Below, piece after piece: positions 34,876-44,800 of a DNA stretch of 64,000 bases; position 1 is the first letter of the stretch; each line of letters starts with the position of its first letter. The notes beneath the pieces were generated by a model. The model made no database searches, had not been told where the DNA came from, and worked only from the letters and a program-made list of their open reading frames with translations. Where the stretch lies: contig NZ_JAOEFD010000005.1 in NCBI RefSeq assembly GCF_025420485.1, positions 109,050 to 173,049 on the forward strand, written 5' to 3'. The DNA is from Nesterenkonia marinintestina (GTDB lineage: Bacteria > Actinomycetota > Actinomycetes > Actinomycetales > Micrococcaceae). The translations under genes were made by a program, and so were the position numbers.

Positions 34876-37208
34876 GCACCCATGAGACCAGCACTGCGTT
34901 CAACCTCGACACCGTCTCCCACGCCTCGGACACCCCGGACACCGAGCTGCCCTGGGCCGAGCTGGGCCTGAAGACCGACGAGTTCGACCGGATCGTCGAG
35001 ATCCTGGGTCGCCGGCCCACCGCCGCCGAACTGGCCATGTACTCGGTCATGTGGTCCGAGCACTGCTCCTACAAGTCCTCCAAGGTCCATCTGCGTCAGT
35101 TCGGCGAGAAGGTCACCGAGGAGATGGAGAAGGACCTGATGGTCGGCATCGGTGAGAACGCCGGGGTCACCGACCTCGGCGACGGGTGGGCGGTGACCTT
35201 CAAGATCGAGTCCCACAACCACCCGTCCTACGTGGAGCCCTACCAGGGTGCGGCCACCGGGATCGGCGGCATCGTCCGGGACATCATCTCCATGGGGGCC
35301 CGGCCGGTCGCGGTCATGGACCCGCTGCGCTTCGGCGACATCGACCACCCCGACACCGCCCGGGTGCTGCCCGGAGTGGTGTCCGGCATCGGCGGCTACG
35401 GCAACTCGCTGGGCCTGCCGAACATCGGCGGCGAGGTCGTCTTCGACTCCGTCTACCAGCAGAATCCGCTGGTCAACGCGCTCGCCGTGGGTGTGATGCG
35501 CCATGAGGACCTCCGCCTGGCCAACGCCTCCGGCGTGGGCAACCGGGTGGTGCTCTTCGGTGCGCGCACCGGCGGCGACGGGATCGGCGGCGCCTCCGTG
35601 CTGGCCTCCGAGTCCTTCGACGACACCAAGCCGTCGAAGCGCCCGGCCGTGCAGGTCGGGGACCCGTTCTCCGAGAAGGTGCTCATCGAATGCTGCCTCG
35701 AGCTGTTCCACGCCGAACTGGTCGAGGGCATCCAGGACCTGGGTGCGGCGGGGATCTCCTGTGCGACCTCCGAGCTGGCCTCCAACGGGGAGGGCGGGAT
35801 GCACGTGGAGCTGACCGACGTGCTGCTGCGCGACCCGTCGCTCACCCCGGGTGAGATCCTGATGTCCGAGTCGCAGGAACGCATGATGGCGGTGGTCACC
35901 CCGGAGGATGCGGCGCGCTTCGAAGAGGTGCTGCAGAAGTGGGGCGTCGAGTTCTCCTGGCTGGGCGAGGTCACCGACACCGGCCGGCTGATCATCGACT
36001 GGGACGGCGAGACCATCGTCGACGTCGACCCGCGCACCGTCGCCCACGACGGTCCCGTCTATGAGCGGCCCCACCACCGGCCCGCCGGGCAGGACGAGCT
36101 GCAGGCCGACACGTTCCGCGCCTCGCCGGCCGCGCAGAGCCTGCCGGCGACCGGGGAGGAGCTGGGCGCCGCCGTCGTCGAGCTGATGGCCTCCCCGAAC
36201 ATGGCCGACGTCTCCTGGATCACCGACCAGTACGACCGCTTCGTCGGAGGGAACACCGCGCTGTCCCAGCCCGACGACGCCGGGGTGATCCGAGTCGACG
36301 AGTCCACCGGGCTCGGCGTGGGGCTGGCGACCGACTGCAACGACCGCTACGCCTACCTGGACCCCTACGCCGGCGCACAGCTGGCCCTGGCCGAGGCCTA
36401 CAGGAACGTCGCGACCTCCGGTGCTGTCCCGAAGGCCGTCTCCGACTGTCTGAACTTCGGTTCCCCCGAGGATCCCGAGATCATGTGGCAGTTCGCCGAG
36501 GCGGTGCGCGGCCTGGCCGACGGGTGTCAGCAGCTGGGCATCCCCGTCACCGGCGGCAACGTCTCCCTGTACAACCAGACCGCGGGCCGGGCCATCCACC
36601 CCACCCCGGTGGTGGGCGTGCTGGGCGCGTTCGACGACGTCGGCCGCCGGACGCCCTCCGGGTTCGAGCGCTGGGCCGACGGGCAGGCGGTCTACCTGCT
36701 GGGCGTCACCGGTGACGAGCTGGACGGTTCTGAGTTCGCCCGTGGGCGCGGACACCTCGGCGGGGTGCCGCCGCAGGTGGACCTCGCGGCGGAGAAGACC
36801 CTCGGCGAAATCCTGATCAACGCCTCCCGCGACGGGATGATCGACGCCGCCCACGACCTCTCCGAAGGGGGCCTGGCGGCGGCGCTGGTCGAGATGAGCC
36901 TGCGCTTCGGCGTCGGGTCGCGGACCGCGCTGGACGGGGTGTGTGAACGCGACGGCGTCGACATGTTCACCGCGCTGTTCAGCGAGTCGCAGGCCCGCGC
37001 CCTGGTGGCCCTGCCGCGCTCGGAGGAGGTGCGGTTCACCGACATGACCACGGCCCGCCGGTTCCCAGCGATCCGCCTGGGCGTCGTCGACGCGCAGTCC
37101 GGTGCGATCGAGGTCTCGGGGCCGGTGGAGGGCTCGGGCTTCACCCTCGGCATCGACGAGGTCCGCCAGGCCTGGTCGGCGACCATCCCCTCCCGCTTCG
37201 CGGGCTGA
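34872..37208 (+). CDS. purL: Phosphoribosylformylglycinamidine synthase subunit PurL
   Basis: GTG at 34872 overlaps the purQ stop; 778 aa, the small PurL type that needs PurS and PurQ. Catalytic and binding blocks include [91 protein letters not shown] and GNVSLYNQT. The C-terminal half repeats the AIRS/PurM-like fold ([15 protein letters not shown]). It carries out the ATP-dependent amidine formation. Last gene of purSQL. Confidence 0.97.
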   Translation: MSTHETSTAFNLDTVSHASDTPDTELPWAELGLKTDEFDRIVEILGRRPTAAELAMYSVMWSEHCSYKSSKVHLRQFGEKVTEEMEKDLMVGIGENAGVTDLGDGWAVTFKIESHNHPSYVEPYQGAATGIGGIVRDIISMGARPVAVMDPLRFGDIDHPDTARVLPGVVSGIGGYGNSLGLPNIGGEVVFDSVYQQNPLVNALAVGVMRHEDLRLANASGVGNRVVLFGARTGGDGIGGASVLASESFDDTKPSKRPAVQVGDPFSEKVLIECCLELFHAELVEGIQDLGAAGISCATSELASNGEGGMHVELTDVLLRDPSLTPGEILMSESQERMMAVVTPEDAARFEEVLQKWGVEFSWLGEVTDTGRLIIDWDGETIVDVDPRTVAHDGPVYERPHHRPAGQDELQADTFRASPAAQSLPATGEELGAAVVELMASPNMADVSWITDQYDRFVGGNTALSQPDDAGVIRVDESTGLGVGLATDCNDRYAYLDPYAGAQLALAEAYRNVATSGAVPKAVSDCLNFGSPEDPEIMWQFAEAVRGLADGCQQLGIPVTGGNVSLYNQTAGRAIHPTPVVGVLGAFDDVGRRTPSGFERWADGQAVYLLGVTGDELDGSEFARGRGHLGGVPPQVDLAAEKTLGEILINASRDGMIDAAHDLSEGGLAAALVEMSLRFGVGSRTALDGVCERDGVDMFTALFSESQARALVALPRSEEVRFTDMTTARRFPAIRLGVVDAQSGAIEVSGPVEGSGFTLGIDEVRQAWSATIPSRFAG

Positions 37209-37223
37209 TCCGGGCACCGCGCG

Positions 37224-37775
37224 ATGACGGTCTGGTGTGCGCTGCTGCGGGGCATCACCCCGAGCAATCCGGCGATGCGCGGTGAGCGGCTGCGCGGGGT
37301 CTTCGTCGACCTCGGATTCTCCGACGTGGCGACCGTTCTCGGCAGCGGGAACGTCGTGTTCCGCGCCGAGGGCACTGCCTCGGCCGCAGAGCAGGAGGCG
37401 CGGATCCAGGCCGCGCTGCACGATCAGCTGGGCATCGGCGGTGGTACCGTGCTGCGGACGCGGGAGGCCCTGTCCGGTCTCGCCGCACGCAGGCCCTTCG
37501 GGGACCGGGAGCATGGGAAGGCCACCTACCTGACCGTCACGTTCCTCAAGGAGCCTCCGGCGGAGATGCCGGATCCGCTTCCCGTCCCGGAGTCCTCGGC
37601 CGTCGAACTCCTCGGGTGGGACGACGAGGCCGGGGCCCTGCTCAGCGTCGTCGACACCACCGGGACCGAGACCCTCGATCACATGCGCTGGTTGGAACGT
37701 CACTTCGGCCGGGACATCACCACCCGCACGTGGAACACGGTGCGTCGGATCGTGGCGAAGTGCCCGGCCGACTGA
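37224..37775 (+). CDS. DUF1697 family protein
   Basis: 183 aa starting MTVWCALLRGITPSNPAMRGERLR; the opening (ALLRGIN-like), VATVLGSGNVVFRA and TRTWNTVRRIV are DUF1697 signatures. The family is widespread, soluble and functionally unknown; a ferredoxin-like fold has been described. It starts 15 bp after purL and may be cotranscribed by proximity only. It is convergent with the small membrane protein that follows. Confidence 0.88.
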   Translation: MTVWCALLRGITPSNPAMRGERLRGVFVDLGFSDVATVLGSGNVVFRAEGTASAAEQEARIQAALHDQLGIGGGTVLRTREALSGLAARRPFGDREHGKATYLTVTFLKEPPAEMPDPLPVPESSAVELLGWDDEAGALLSVVDTTGTETLDHMRWLERHFGRDITTRTWNTVRRIVAKCPAD

Positions 37776-37802
37776 GGTGCACCAGCACGGAGCGACGAGT
37801 GG

Positions 37803-38255
37803 TCAGTCCGCGAGGTTGGTCCGAGGATTCGTCACCCAGTACGGCGTCTCCCGCCGCTGGGAGCTGACCCAGTCCTCGAGCTCGTCCACATGCTCAGGAC
37901 AGTGGATGTAGATGCCCACCTGCATGAGCACGAAGTCCTCGGGCTCCTCCGCAGCTCCGGTGCCGGTGGCGTAGTCGCGCACACCGCCGCCGTAGTCCGC
38001 CAGAGAGTCACAGGTCATCGCGGACCGGCTGATCGTCGACGCCGCCTGGCCGTGCTCTGCGTCCGAGGCCTGCCACGCAGGCAGGCTGCGGACCCATCGC
38101 TCCTGCGAATTGGCGCGCAGCTCATGGGGCTTCCGACCCTCGTCACTGGTGAACACGTTCGCCAGCACGATCACCACTCCGACGAGCAGCGCGAGGACCA
38201 GGGCTGCGAACACGAGTTCGCCCCTGGCCTCCTCCGCCGAGCCTGGGACTCCCAT
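37803..38255 (-). CDS. Hypothetical single-helix membrane protein
   Basis: ATG 38255 (MGVPGSAEEARGELVFAALV) gives 150 aa; a longer frame would begin inside osmC and has a Thr/Pro-rich nonsense start. One membrane helix (LVFAALVLALLVGVVIVLANV) is followed by an extracytoplasmic part of about 110 residues with Cys in MTCDSLADYG and in GIYIHCPEHVDELEDW, possibly a disulfide. The C-terminal ..HCPE.. pattern loosely recalls DUF732-type exported actinobacterial proteins, but I do not assign it. The gene ends at the osmC end, 4 bp apart, on the same strand. Confidence 0.62.
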   Translation of the reverse strand: MGVPGSAEEARGELVFAALVLALLVGVVIVLANVFTSDEGRKPHELRANSQERWVRSLPAWQASDAEHGQAASTISRSAMTCDSLADYGGGVRDYATGTGAAEEPEDFVLMQVGIYIHCPEHVDELEDWVSSQRRETPYWVTNPRTNLAD

Positions 38256-38259
38256 GGAC

Positions 38260-38769
38260 TCAGTCGTCGGTGCCGTCGTCGGTGGTGTCGTCGGCGGTGT
38301 CAAGGGTGACGTCGGTGGTGAACGCGACCGGCTCACCCAGCTCGACGGTGCGCGAGACGGTGCAGTTCTTGTCGTGGGAGAGCTGGACCACGCGGTCCAC
38401 CATGCCCGCGGCCCGGCGTCCCGACTCGTCGTCGGGGAAGCTCAGATCGAAGTGCAGCCGGATGCCGGTCAGCCTGGAGGCACCGTCCTCCTGGACCTTC
38501 GTCCCCTCGGCCGAGACGTCGTAGCCGGTGAACTCGCTGCGGCGTGACACGACCGTGTCCACATCGACCGAGGAGCATCCGGCGATGGCGGCGAGCAGCA
38601 GCTCCACGGGGGTCAGGAGTCCCTCCCCCCGCCCGAAGTCCAGCTCCGCGCCGGCCGCATTGCGCGCACGGTAGTGGTGCGGTCCGACGCGGGTCATGTC
38701 GACGCGATGGGACGAGATCTCGGTGGGGCCCCTGACCGGCTCCGGGGTGCTGTTCTGTGATGCGTCCAT
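38260..38769 (-). CDS. OsmC/Ohr-family protein
   Basis: ATG 38769 (GTG 38775 also possible) gives 169 aa. LTPVELLLAAIAGCSSVDVDTV contains the conserved peroxidatic Cys and the second Cys lies in KNCTVSRTVE, as in OsmC-type thiol peroxidases. ARNAAGAELDFGRGEGLLTP is the preceding family block. OsmC proteins reduce organic hydroperoxides in the cytoplasm; this member resembles the YhfA/OsmC branch more than Ohr. It has an acidic Asp/Thr C-terminus. It is divergent from the DUF6361 cassette. Confidence 0.86.
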   Translation of the reverse strand: MDASQNSTPEPVRGPTEISSHRVDMTRVGPHHYRARNAAGAELDFGRGEGLLTPVELLLAAIAGCSSVDVDTVVSRRSEFTGYDVSAEGTKVQEDGASRLTGIRLHFDLSFPDDESGRRAAGMVDRVVQLSHDKNCTVSRTVELGEPVAFTTDVTLDTADDTTDDGTDD

Positions 38770-38843
38770 GGACACGATGTTCCCATGTCCGCGGCGCGGC
38801 GATGCCGCGCCGGTCTGTGTCCGGTCCTCGCTAGGGTGGTCCT

Positions 38844-40043
38844 ATGGGTGTGAAGATCGCATGGGCCGACTCCTCACCGGAGCAGCAGCGTCGCATGCGG
38901 GAGATCGCCGCTCTGTTCAGCGAGCGCGAATCGCGGGAGGAGCTGGGTCTCGCATCGTTGCGCGACGACCTCGCCGACATCCTGTTCCCCGGCACGTCGA
39001 CTCTGCACACCCGAGCGAAGTACCTGCTGTTCGTCCCCTGGTGCTACCAGATCGCCATGCAGCGAGCCTCCCCCGATGCTCTGCACGACACGGCCCGGAG
39101 ACTGGAGCGCGAGCTCATCCGGCACTTCCCTCAGGACTCCGATCGGATGGGCCTGATCGGGGCGCAGGCCGGGGCACAGGTCAAGAGCCTCCCCTCGAGC
39201 CTCTACTGGCGCATGCTGACGGTCCATCGAATCGTCATCCCGCCACAGAGCCCTACTGCCCGGCGAATCCTCGCGGAAGCAGACGCGGACAGTCTTCCAC
39301 CGCTGCTCATGGCCCGAGGGCTTCCCGCGGCGCCCGAGGGCTTCCCCCGGAATGTCCCCGGCGGATTCTCCCTGGACGCCGATCAGGCCCGCTGGCTGCA
39401 GGACACGCTCCAGATGGCCGAACCGCACAGCGTCCTGGCGCACCTCCTGAGGCGTCGTCCCGATCTGACGAGCCGGGCTCCGTGGGAGGATCCCTCGGTG
39501 GTGTCCATGCCTCAGATCGCCCGAGACCACATGCGGATCGCAGAAGCGTTCAGCCTGTTCATCCATGGAGCGCAGCTGCTCTATAACCTGCTGCTCGCCG
39601 AGACCCATCGTCGGCTCACTGAGGAGAAGAACGGCCCAGAGCCGGAGACGGGCACCGATGACCTGATTCTCGACTATCGGGAGAGGATCCACCGATGGGC
39701 CGACGAGGCTGAGCAGGCTCCTGCCTGGGACGTCGAGGAGCTGTTCCACCTGGTCGAATCCCGTCGGCGTCGTGGGCTGCCTCCTGGAGTGAGGCGATTC
39801 GTCCATCGATGGTCGCGGCATCTGGCGATCGACGGACCTCATGGAGTCGCCACCTCATCCGACGCCCGTCGACTCGTCGCCGCGCGCGAGCAGCTCCTGA
39901 AAGGACCACAGTCTCGGCTTGAGAACAGACGGCTGCTGTCTCAGTGGTCCGGCGCCTCCGGCAGCGCGCGCATGGTCATGCGCTGGAACACGGTGCGCAC
40001 GATCATCGGCGACATCTGGGACGGGGTGGACGACGGTGCTTGA
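38844..40043 (+). CDS. DUF6361 family protein, first gene of a candidate defence cassette
   Basis: ATG 38844 lies 6 nt after TAGGGT (38832-38837), so the transcript is probably leaderless. The 399-aa protein begins MGVKIAWADSSPEQQRRMRE and carries ELGLASLRDDLADILFPGTS followed by TLHTRAKYLLFVPWCY, the diagnostic block of DUF6361. The rest is helical with KSLPSSLYWRMLTV, a central AEAFSLFIHGAQLLYNLLLAET and a C-terminal WNTVRTIIGDIWDGV. No catalytic motif is evident, so it is more likely a sensor, adaptor or structural partner than an enzyme. The next gene starts inside its last codons (8-bp overlap), tying it to the PLD and helicase genes. Confidence 0.85.
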   Translation: MGVKIAWADSSPEQQRRMREIAALFSERESREELGLASLRDDLADILFPGTSTLHTRAKYLLFVPWCYQIAMQRASPDALHDTARRLERELIRHFPQDSDRMGLIGAQAGAQVKSLPSSLYWRMLTVHRIVIPPQSPTARRILAEADADSLPPLLMARGLPAAPEGFPRNVPGGFSLDADQARWLQDTLQMAEPHSVLAHLLRRRPDLTSRAPWEDPSVVSMPQIARDHMRIAEAFSLFIHGAQLLYNLLLAETHRRLTEEKNGPEPETGTDDLILDYRERIHRWADEAEQAPAWDVEELFHLVESRRRRGLPPGVRRFVHRWSRHLAIDGPHGVATSSDARRLVAAREQLLKGPQSRLENRRLLSQWSGASGSARMVMRWNTVRTIIGDIWDGVDDGA

Positions 40044-41313
40044 CCCGACATCCCGCATCCTCCTCGCCGACGAACTCACGCCGCCCAGAGGATTCCGCCT
40101 CTCCCGCGCTGTCGGAACCTCGTTCACGCTCGACCTGACGGCCGCGCTGTCGATCCCCATGGCCTTCACCGCGGCGGGGCTCGAGGAGGAACCCGAGAAG
40201 GCCGGCATCATCGGTGCTCTCATGGGCGTGAGCGAGAGGATCGACATCTTCGCCCAGTCCGGGGCGTGGAGCCTCACCGGGCCCACAGACCTGGTCACGC
40301 TCCTCGAACCCGCCCTCCACCCGGTCAACCCCATCCGAGGGATCTTCCACCCCAAGATCTGGCTCATGGAATTCACCGATGGAGAGGCACATCGGTACCG
40401 GATGATCTCCTCGAGTCGGAACCTGACCTTCGATCACAGCTGGGACACTCTCATCAGCATCGACGGAGCTCCCGCCTCCGGCGTGGAGCCGGCGGACCAG
40501 CGGATCGCCGATCCCCTCGCCGAGCTGGTGGAGTACATGATCGGGCGCTCCCGCCCCGGACTGCCCGAGGGGCGCAGACGGCACCTCCTCGACTTCGCGA
40601 CCAGACTCCGTCACACCGTCTGGGACGTCGACCAACACTTCGACCTGACGTTCCACGTGCTGGGCCTCCCCGGTTCGACGACACCGGACTTCACGGCGAC
40701 GCACACTCTGGTCGCGTCGCCCTTCGTGACCGAACAGGGGCTGCGGACCATCACCGACCGAACGCATCAGGTGGACCTGATCTCCCGGACCACGACGCTG
40801 GACGGGCTCTCGACCACGTCGTCTCTGCGCCGGTCCGCATTCCGCTCATGGGTCATGGACGGCCAGGCCGACGACGACGGCGAAGCCGAGTCCGACGAGG
40901 TCACACTGACGGGCCTTCACGCCAAGGTCATCTCGTGCGCCTTCGACCATCGAGCACGTCTGTTCATCGGATCTGCCAACGCCACCGAGGCGGCCTGGAA
41001 CCGGAACGTCGAAGTCATGGTCGAGCTCGAGGGGCGCCGCCACGAGCTGGGACCCGATGCCATCCGCCGATCCCTGGCTTCCATGCTGGTGGAATACCCA
41101 TTGTCGGAGGAACCGACCCCGGAGGTAGAGGAGGATGGGCTCAGCGCTCTCGAACACCGACTCCACAGACTCGCAGCAGTCCCCTTCGGCATCGCGATCA
41201 CCGGCGAGGGGCCGTACCGCCTGACGGTCACCCGGGACGATCCCCCGGTGGCATCGACACCGGAGATCGGAAAGCTCACCTGGCACCTGCTCAGCAGAGG
41301 ACCTGGGGGCTGA
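40036..41313 (+). CDS. Phospholipase D-like nuclease, second gene of the cassette (probably frameshifted at its 3' end)
   Basis: GTG 40036, overlapping the previous gene by 8 bp, gives 425 aa (VLDPTSRILLADELTPPRGF). Two PLD-type active-site regions are visible: HPKIWLMEF (His105) followed by SSRNLTFDHSWD, and LHAKVIS (His295) followed by FIGSANATEAAWNRNVEVMV (about 311). The HxK...GSxN pattern is that of PLD-family nucleases found with helicases in restriction and defence loci. The frame ends at LTWHLLSRGPGG, but the next frame continues smoothly (ADQLPGDGDDATVFDGVELT). Loss of one G from the G5 run at 41305-41309 would join them into about 590 aa. Confidence 0.82.
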   Translation: MLDPTSRILLADELTPPRGFRLSRAVGTSFTLDLTAALSIPMAFTAAGLEEEPEKAGIIGALMGVSERIDIFAQSGAWSLTGPTDLVTLLEPALHPVNPIRGIFHPKIWLMEFTDGEAHRYRMISSSRNLTFDHSWDTLISIDGAPASGVEPADQRIADPLAELVEYMIGRSRPGLPEGRRRHLLDFATRLRHTVWDVDQHFDLTFHVLGLPGSTTPDFTATHTLVASPFVTEQGLRTITDRTHQVDLISRTTTLDGLSTTSSLRRSAFRSWVMDGQADDDGEAESDEVTLTGLHAKVISCAFDHRARLFIGSANATEAAWNRNVEVMVELEGRRHELGPDAIRRSLASMLVEYPLSEEPTPEVEEDGLSALEHRLHRLAAVPFGIAITGEGPYRLTVTRDDPPVASTPEIGKLTWHLLSRGPGG

Positions 41314-41344
41314 TCAGCTTCCCGGCGACGGCGACGACGCCACA

Positions 41345-41809
41345 GTGTTCGACGGCGTCGAACTCACCGACATCACAGCCTTCGTCCGACTGACTGTGGA
41401 GTCTCCCGAAGGAGAACGACGGTCGACGGTCCTCATGGCCGACCTCATGGGCGATCCACCCGGCCGACGCCATGCCGTCGTCGCGCGGCAGCTCCGGGAC
41501 CCCTCGAAGCTCATCGAACTGCTGATGGTCCTGCTCGACATCAACACTGCAGGACTTCTGCCCGCAGGCCCCCTCGGCAGCACCGGCGCGCAGGGTCCGG
41601 CCTCGGCAGCACCGACGTTCCCGGGTCTCCTCGAGACCCTGCTGCAGGCGTTGGCCGCCGATGCTGAGGGCCTCGACGAAGCCAAGAAGCTCGTGGAGTA
41701 TGTCATGGCCGACGACGAGCCTCCGCACCTTCCTCCGAACTTCCTGGCCCTCTGGGAAGCCGCGTGGCAGGCCCACCGGCAGCACTCCGAATCGGAGGAG
41801 ACCACGTGA
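41345..41809 (+). pseudogene. C-terminal fragment of the PLD gene, or small third cassette protein
   Basis: The open frame continues from inside the PLD gene; its first usable start, GTG 41345, gives 154 aa but has no ribosome site. The sequence TVFDGVELTDITAFVRLTVE followed by MADLMGDPPGRRHAVVARQL and DPSKLIELLMVLLDINTAG looks like a C-terminal domain of the PLD protein rather than an independent protein. The frame is +1 relative to the PLD gene, so a one-base insertion near 41305-41309 explains the split. If independent, it would be a small partner. The end overlaps the helicase start by 4 bp (GTGA). Confidence 0.6.
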
Positions 41810-44800
41810 CGTTCCGAGCCGCACCGCATCTCCGTGGTCTCAAGGAGTTCCAGCTGCGCACGGTGCACCATGTCTTCGATCGGTTCTACGGGGACCAGGA
41901 CGGCAGCGGACGCAGCGGCCGGTTCCTCGTCGCAGATGAGACCGGACTGGGCAAGAGCATCGTGGCCCGCGGGGTGATCGCCCGAACCGTCGAGCATCTG
42001 GAGGCCGCCGGCCGCCGACGGATCACCGTCCTCTACGTGTGCAGCAATCGGGACTTGGCCCAGCAGAACATCAGACGCCTCAACATCACCGGTGAGCCGC
42101 AGGCCGAGCTGAACACCAGGCTCTCGATGCTCGCCACTCAGGGTGATCTCCTGGACGGCGGCGTCGCAGTGGGTTCCGCCTCTCTCAACCTCATCCCCCT
42201 GACTCCTGCCACATCACTCCAACCGACGAAGGGAGCCTGGCGCAGCGGCCGGAAGGAGGAGCGTGCTCTGCTCGCCGTGATCCTCGAGCGACTGACCGAT
42301 GCAGACGAGACGGAACGTCGGGCCGGTCTCACCCTGCTGCGCGGGGCAGCCGGCGAGGAGAGTTTCTCCCGCGAGGTCGAGCACATGCGGCAGAGCACAC
42401 GTGACAAACCGTTGGACCGGCGGATCATCGACGAGTTCGCCGAGGCCGTCCGCGCCTCCGGGCTGCAGAGCGACTTCGTCCGCATGCGTACGGATGTGCT
42501 GCGCTCCGGAGCACGGGACCCAAGCCCCGAGGCGTGGCACGCACTGTGGAACCTGATCGCGCACCTCCGTCGAGAGCTCGCCCGCGCCGGGGCGAAGGTT
42601 CTGGAGCCTGATCTGATCGTGCTCGACGAGTTCCAACGCTTCCGGGACCTCCTCGCCGCGGAGGACGAACCGGGAAGCGGTGAAGACCTGGAGCTCGCCC
42701 ACACACTGTTCAACCACCCCCATGCGAAGATCCTGCTGCTCTCGGCGACGCCCTACACGCCGTTCACCCGTTCGGGAGGAGACGATTCCCACCAGTCGGA
42801 CTTCCTCCGGACCATCGACTTCCTGAATCGGCATCAGCCTGCACCACGACGGGAGCTGACGCAGACGCTCGAGCGATTCCGGCGTGCGCTGATCGATCCC
42901 ACGACAGACGCCGACCCTGGAGAGGCGGCGCAGCAGGTCAGGGAGGCACTGCTTCCCATCATCTCCCGCTCCGAACGTCCGCCTCTGACCGAACAGACGG
43001 ATATGGTCGAGGTCCTGTGGCAGGAAGCTGAGGCCCCGCACGCGGCCGACTTCCACGATTGGATCGTCCTGCGACGCCTGGGCGACATCGTCGGAACCCA
43101 CATCACGGCGGACTACTGGAAGTCGGTACCCCACTTCCCCACGTTCATGGAGGGGTATGCCTTCGGTGACCGAGTCCGCGATCGGATCGCCGACGGAGAG
43201 CCGCAGCTGCGCGACCTCCTCCGACGTTCCAGACGCATCACCCGTCGACAGGTCGACAGCTTCGGCGAAGTGGACCTCGGTCACGGCTACCTGCGACGCA
43301 TGGTGGACCAGACGGTGGACCTCGGCTGGTGGAAGATGCTCTGGCTGCCGCCGTCGATGCCCTACTTGCGGCCGGGGTGCGTCTACTCCGACCTCTCCGA
43401 GCAGGCCCCCACGAAGCGCCTCATATTCTCCGCCTGGCGGTCCGTCCCCACCGCGGTGGCCTGCCTCCTCAGCTACGAAGCACACCGCCGCGCGGTCGCC
43501 GAACTCCGGCGCAGCGACGGGTCGCGCGGCGAAGGGACCGCCTTCACCTCGCGGTTGGGATGGGCAGTCCGACCGGACGGCTCACCCTCCGCGATGAACA
43601 CTCTGGCACTGTTCTGGCCCGAACCCCAGCTCGCCCGTGCCGGAGACCCGTTGTCGACGGTCCGCGAACATGCCGGGGCACAGCCGAGCGTCGACGAGCA
43701 TCTCGCCTACACCACACGACGTCTGCACCAGCTTCTGGACCCGATGCCCGACCGTGTCGCTCAGCCCTGGGAGGCCTTCCTGGGAGCGTCGAAGACCGCA
43801 GCGGCCGAAGCACGCACGGTCTGGCTGAGGGACGCGGGCCGGCAGGGTCGGGAGACGAGTCAGAACTGGGAGCGACATCTCGCACGAGCGGCCGAGGACA
43901 CCTCGCAGCTCGGATGGCACGACGACCTGCCTGTGCTCGCCGCCTTCTCCCCCGGCAGCATCGCTCGTCGATGCATGTCGCGCGTGGCTTCCGACGATAC
44001 GGACGGGACGGTCGTCCAACGAGCCGCCTGGACGCTCAGTTTGGGCCTGCGGAACCTCTTCAACCGACCCGAGACGGCGCGGATCCTCTCCGCGCTCTAC
44101 GGGGCCCCCGACCCATCGCGCCCGTACTGGCGTCAGGTGGCGGACTACTGCGCAGACGGCGGCCTGGAATCCGTGCTGGACGAGTACCTCTTCCAACTCG
44201 CCTGCGACCGAGGTCCGACCGGAACTGCGGCGGACCAGGTCATCGACCTGGCTGAGCGCGCCGTCACCGGAATGAGCCTGCGCCCTGCCATCTACGAGGG
44301 GCACGACTACACCGCAGAGGACCCCAAGGTTCCCTTCTCCGTCCGGTACGCGCTGCGATACGGCTCCCACCAGCAGAGCGAGACGTCGGACAGTGCGGCC
44401 CACCGCCTCGCCGAGGTCCGCAGCTCGTTCAACTCGCCGTTCGCGCCGTTCGTGCTGGCCAGCACGTCGGTGGGCCAGGAAGGGATCGATTTCCACTGGT
44501 GGTGTCACCGCGTCGTGCATTGGAACCTCCCGTGGAACCCCGTCGACTTCGAACAGCGCGAAGGACGGGTCAATCGGTTCGGAGGTCATGCAGTCCGCAA
44601 GAACGTCGCGCATCATCACGGCGCGGAGGCACTCGTGCGCGACACCTCGTCCCCGACGAACCCCTGGTACTCCGCCTTCGAGGAGGCCGAGAGGTCTCCG
44701 ACCACGCATGGCGCCTTCTCCCCGTGGTGGATCTACCCGGGCCCCGCACGCATCCAGCGGGTCCTCATGGCCTACCCGCACAGCCGCGAGGTCCCACGAT

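Noticed and set aside
34773..37703. 976-residue minus-strand frame opposite purL
   Set aside because: Shadow of purL, with His/Gln/Asp-rich nonsense composition and no motif.
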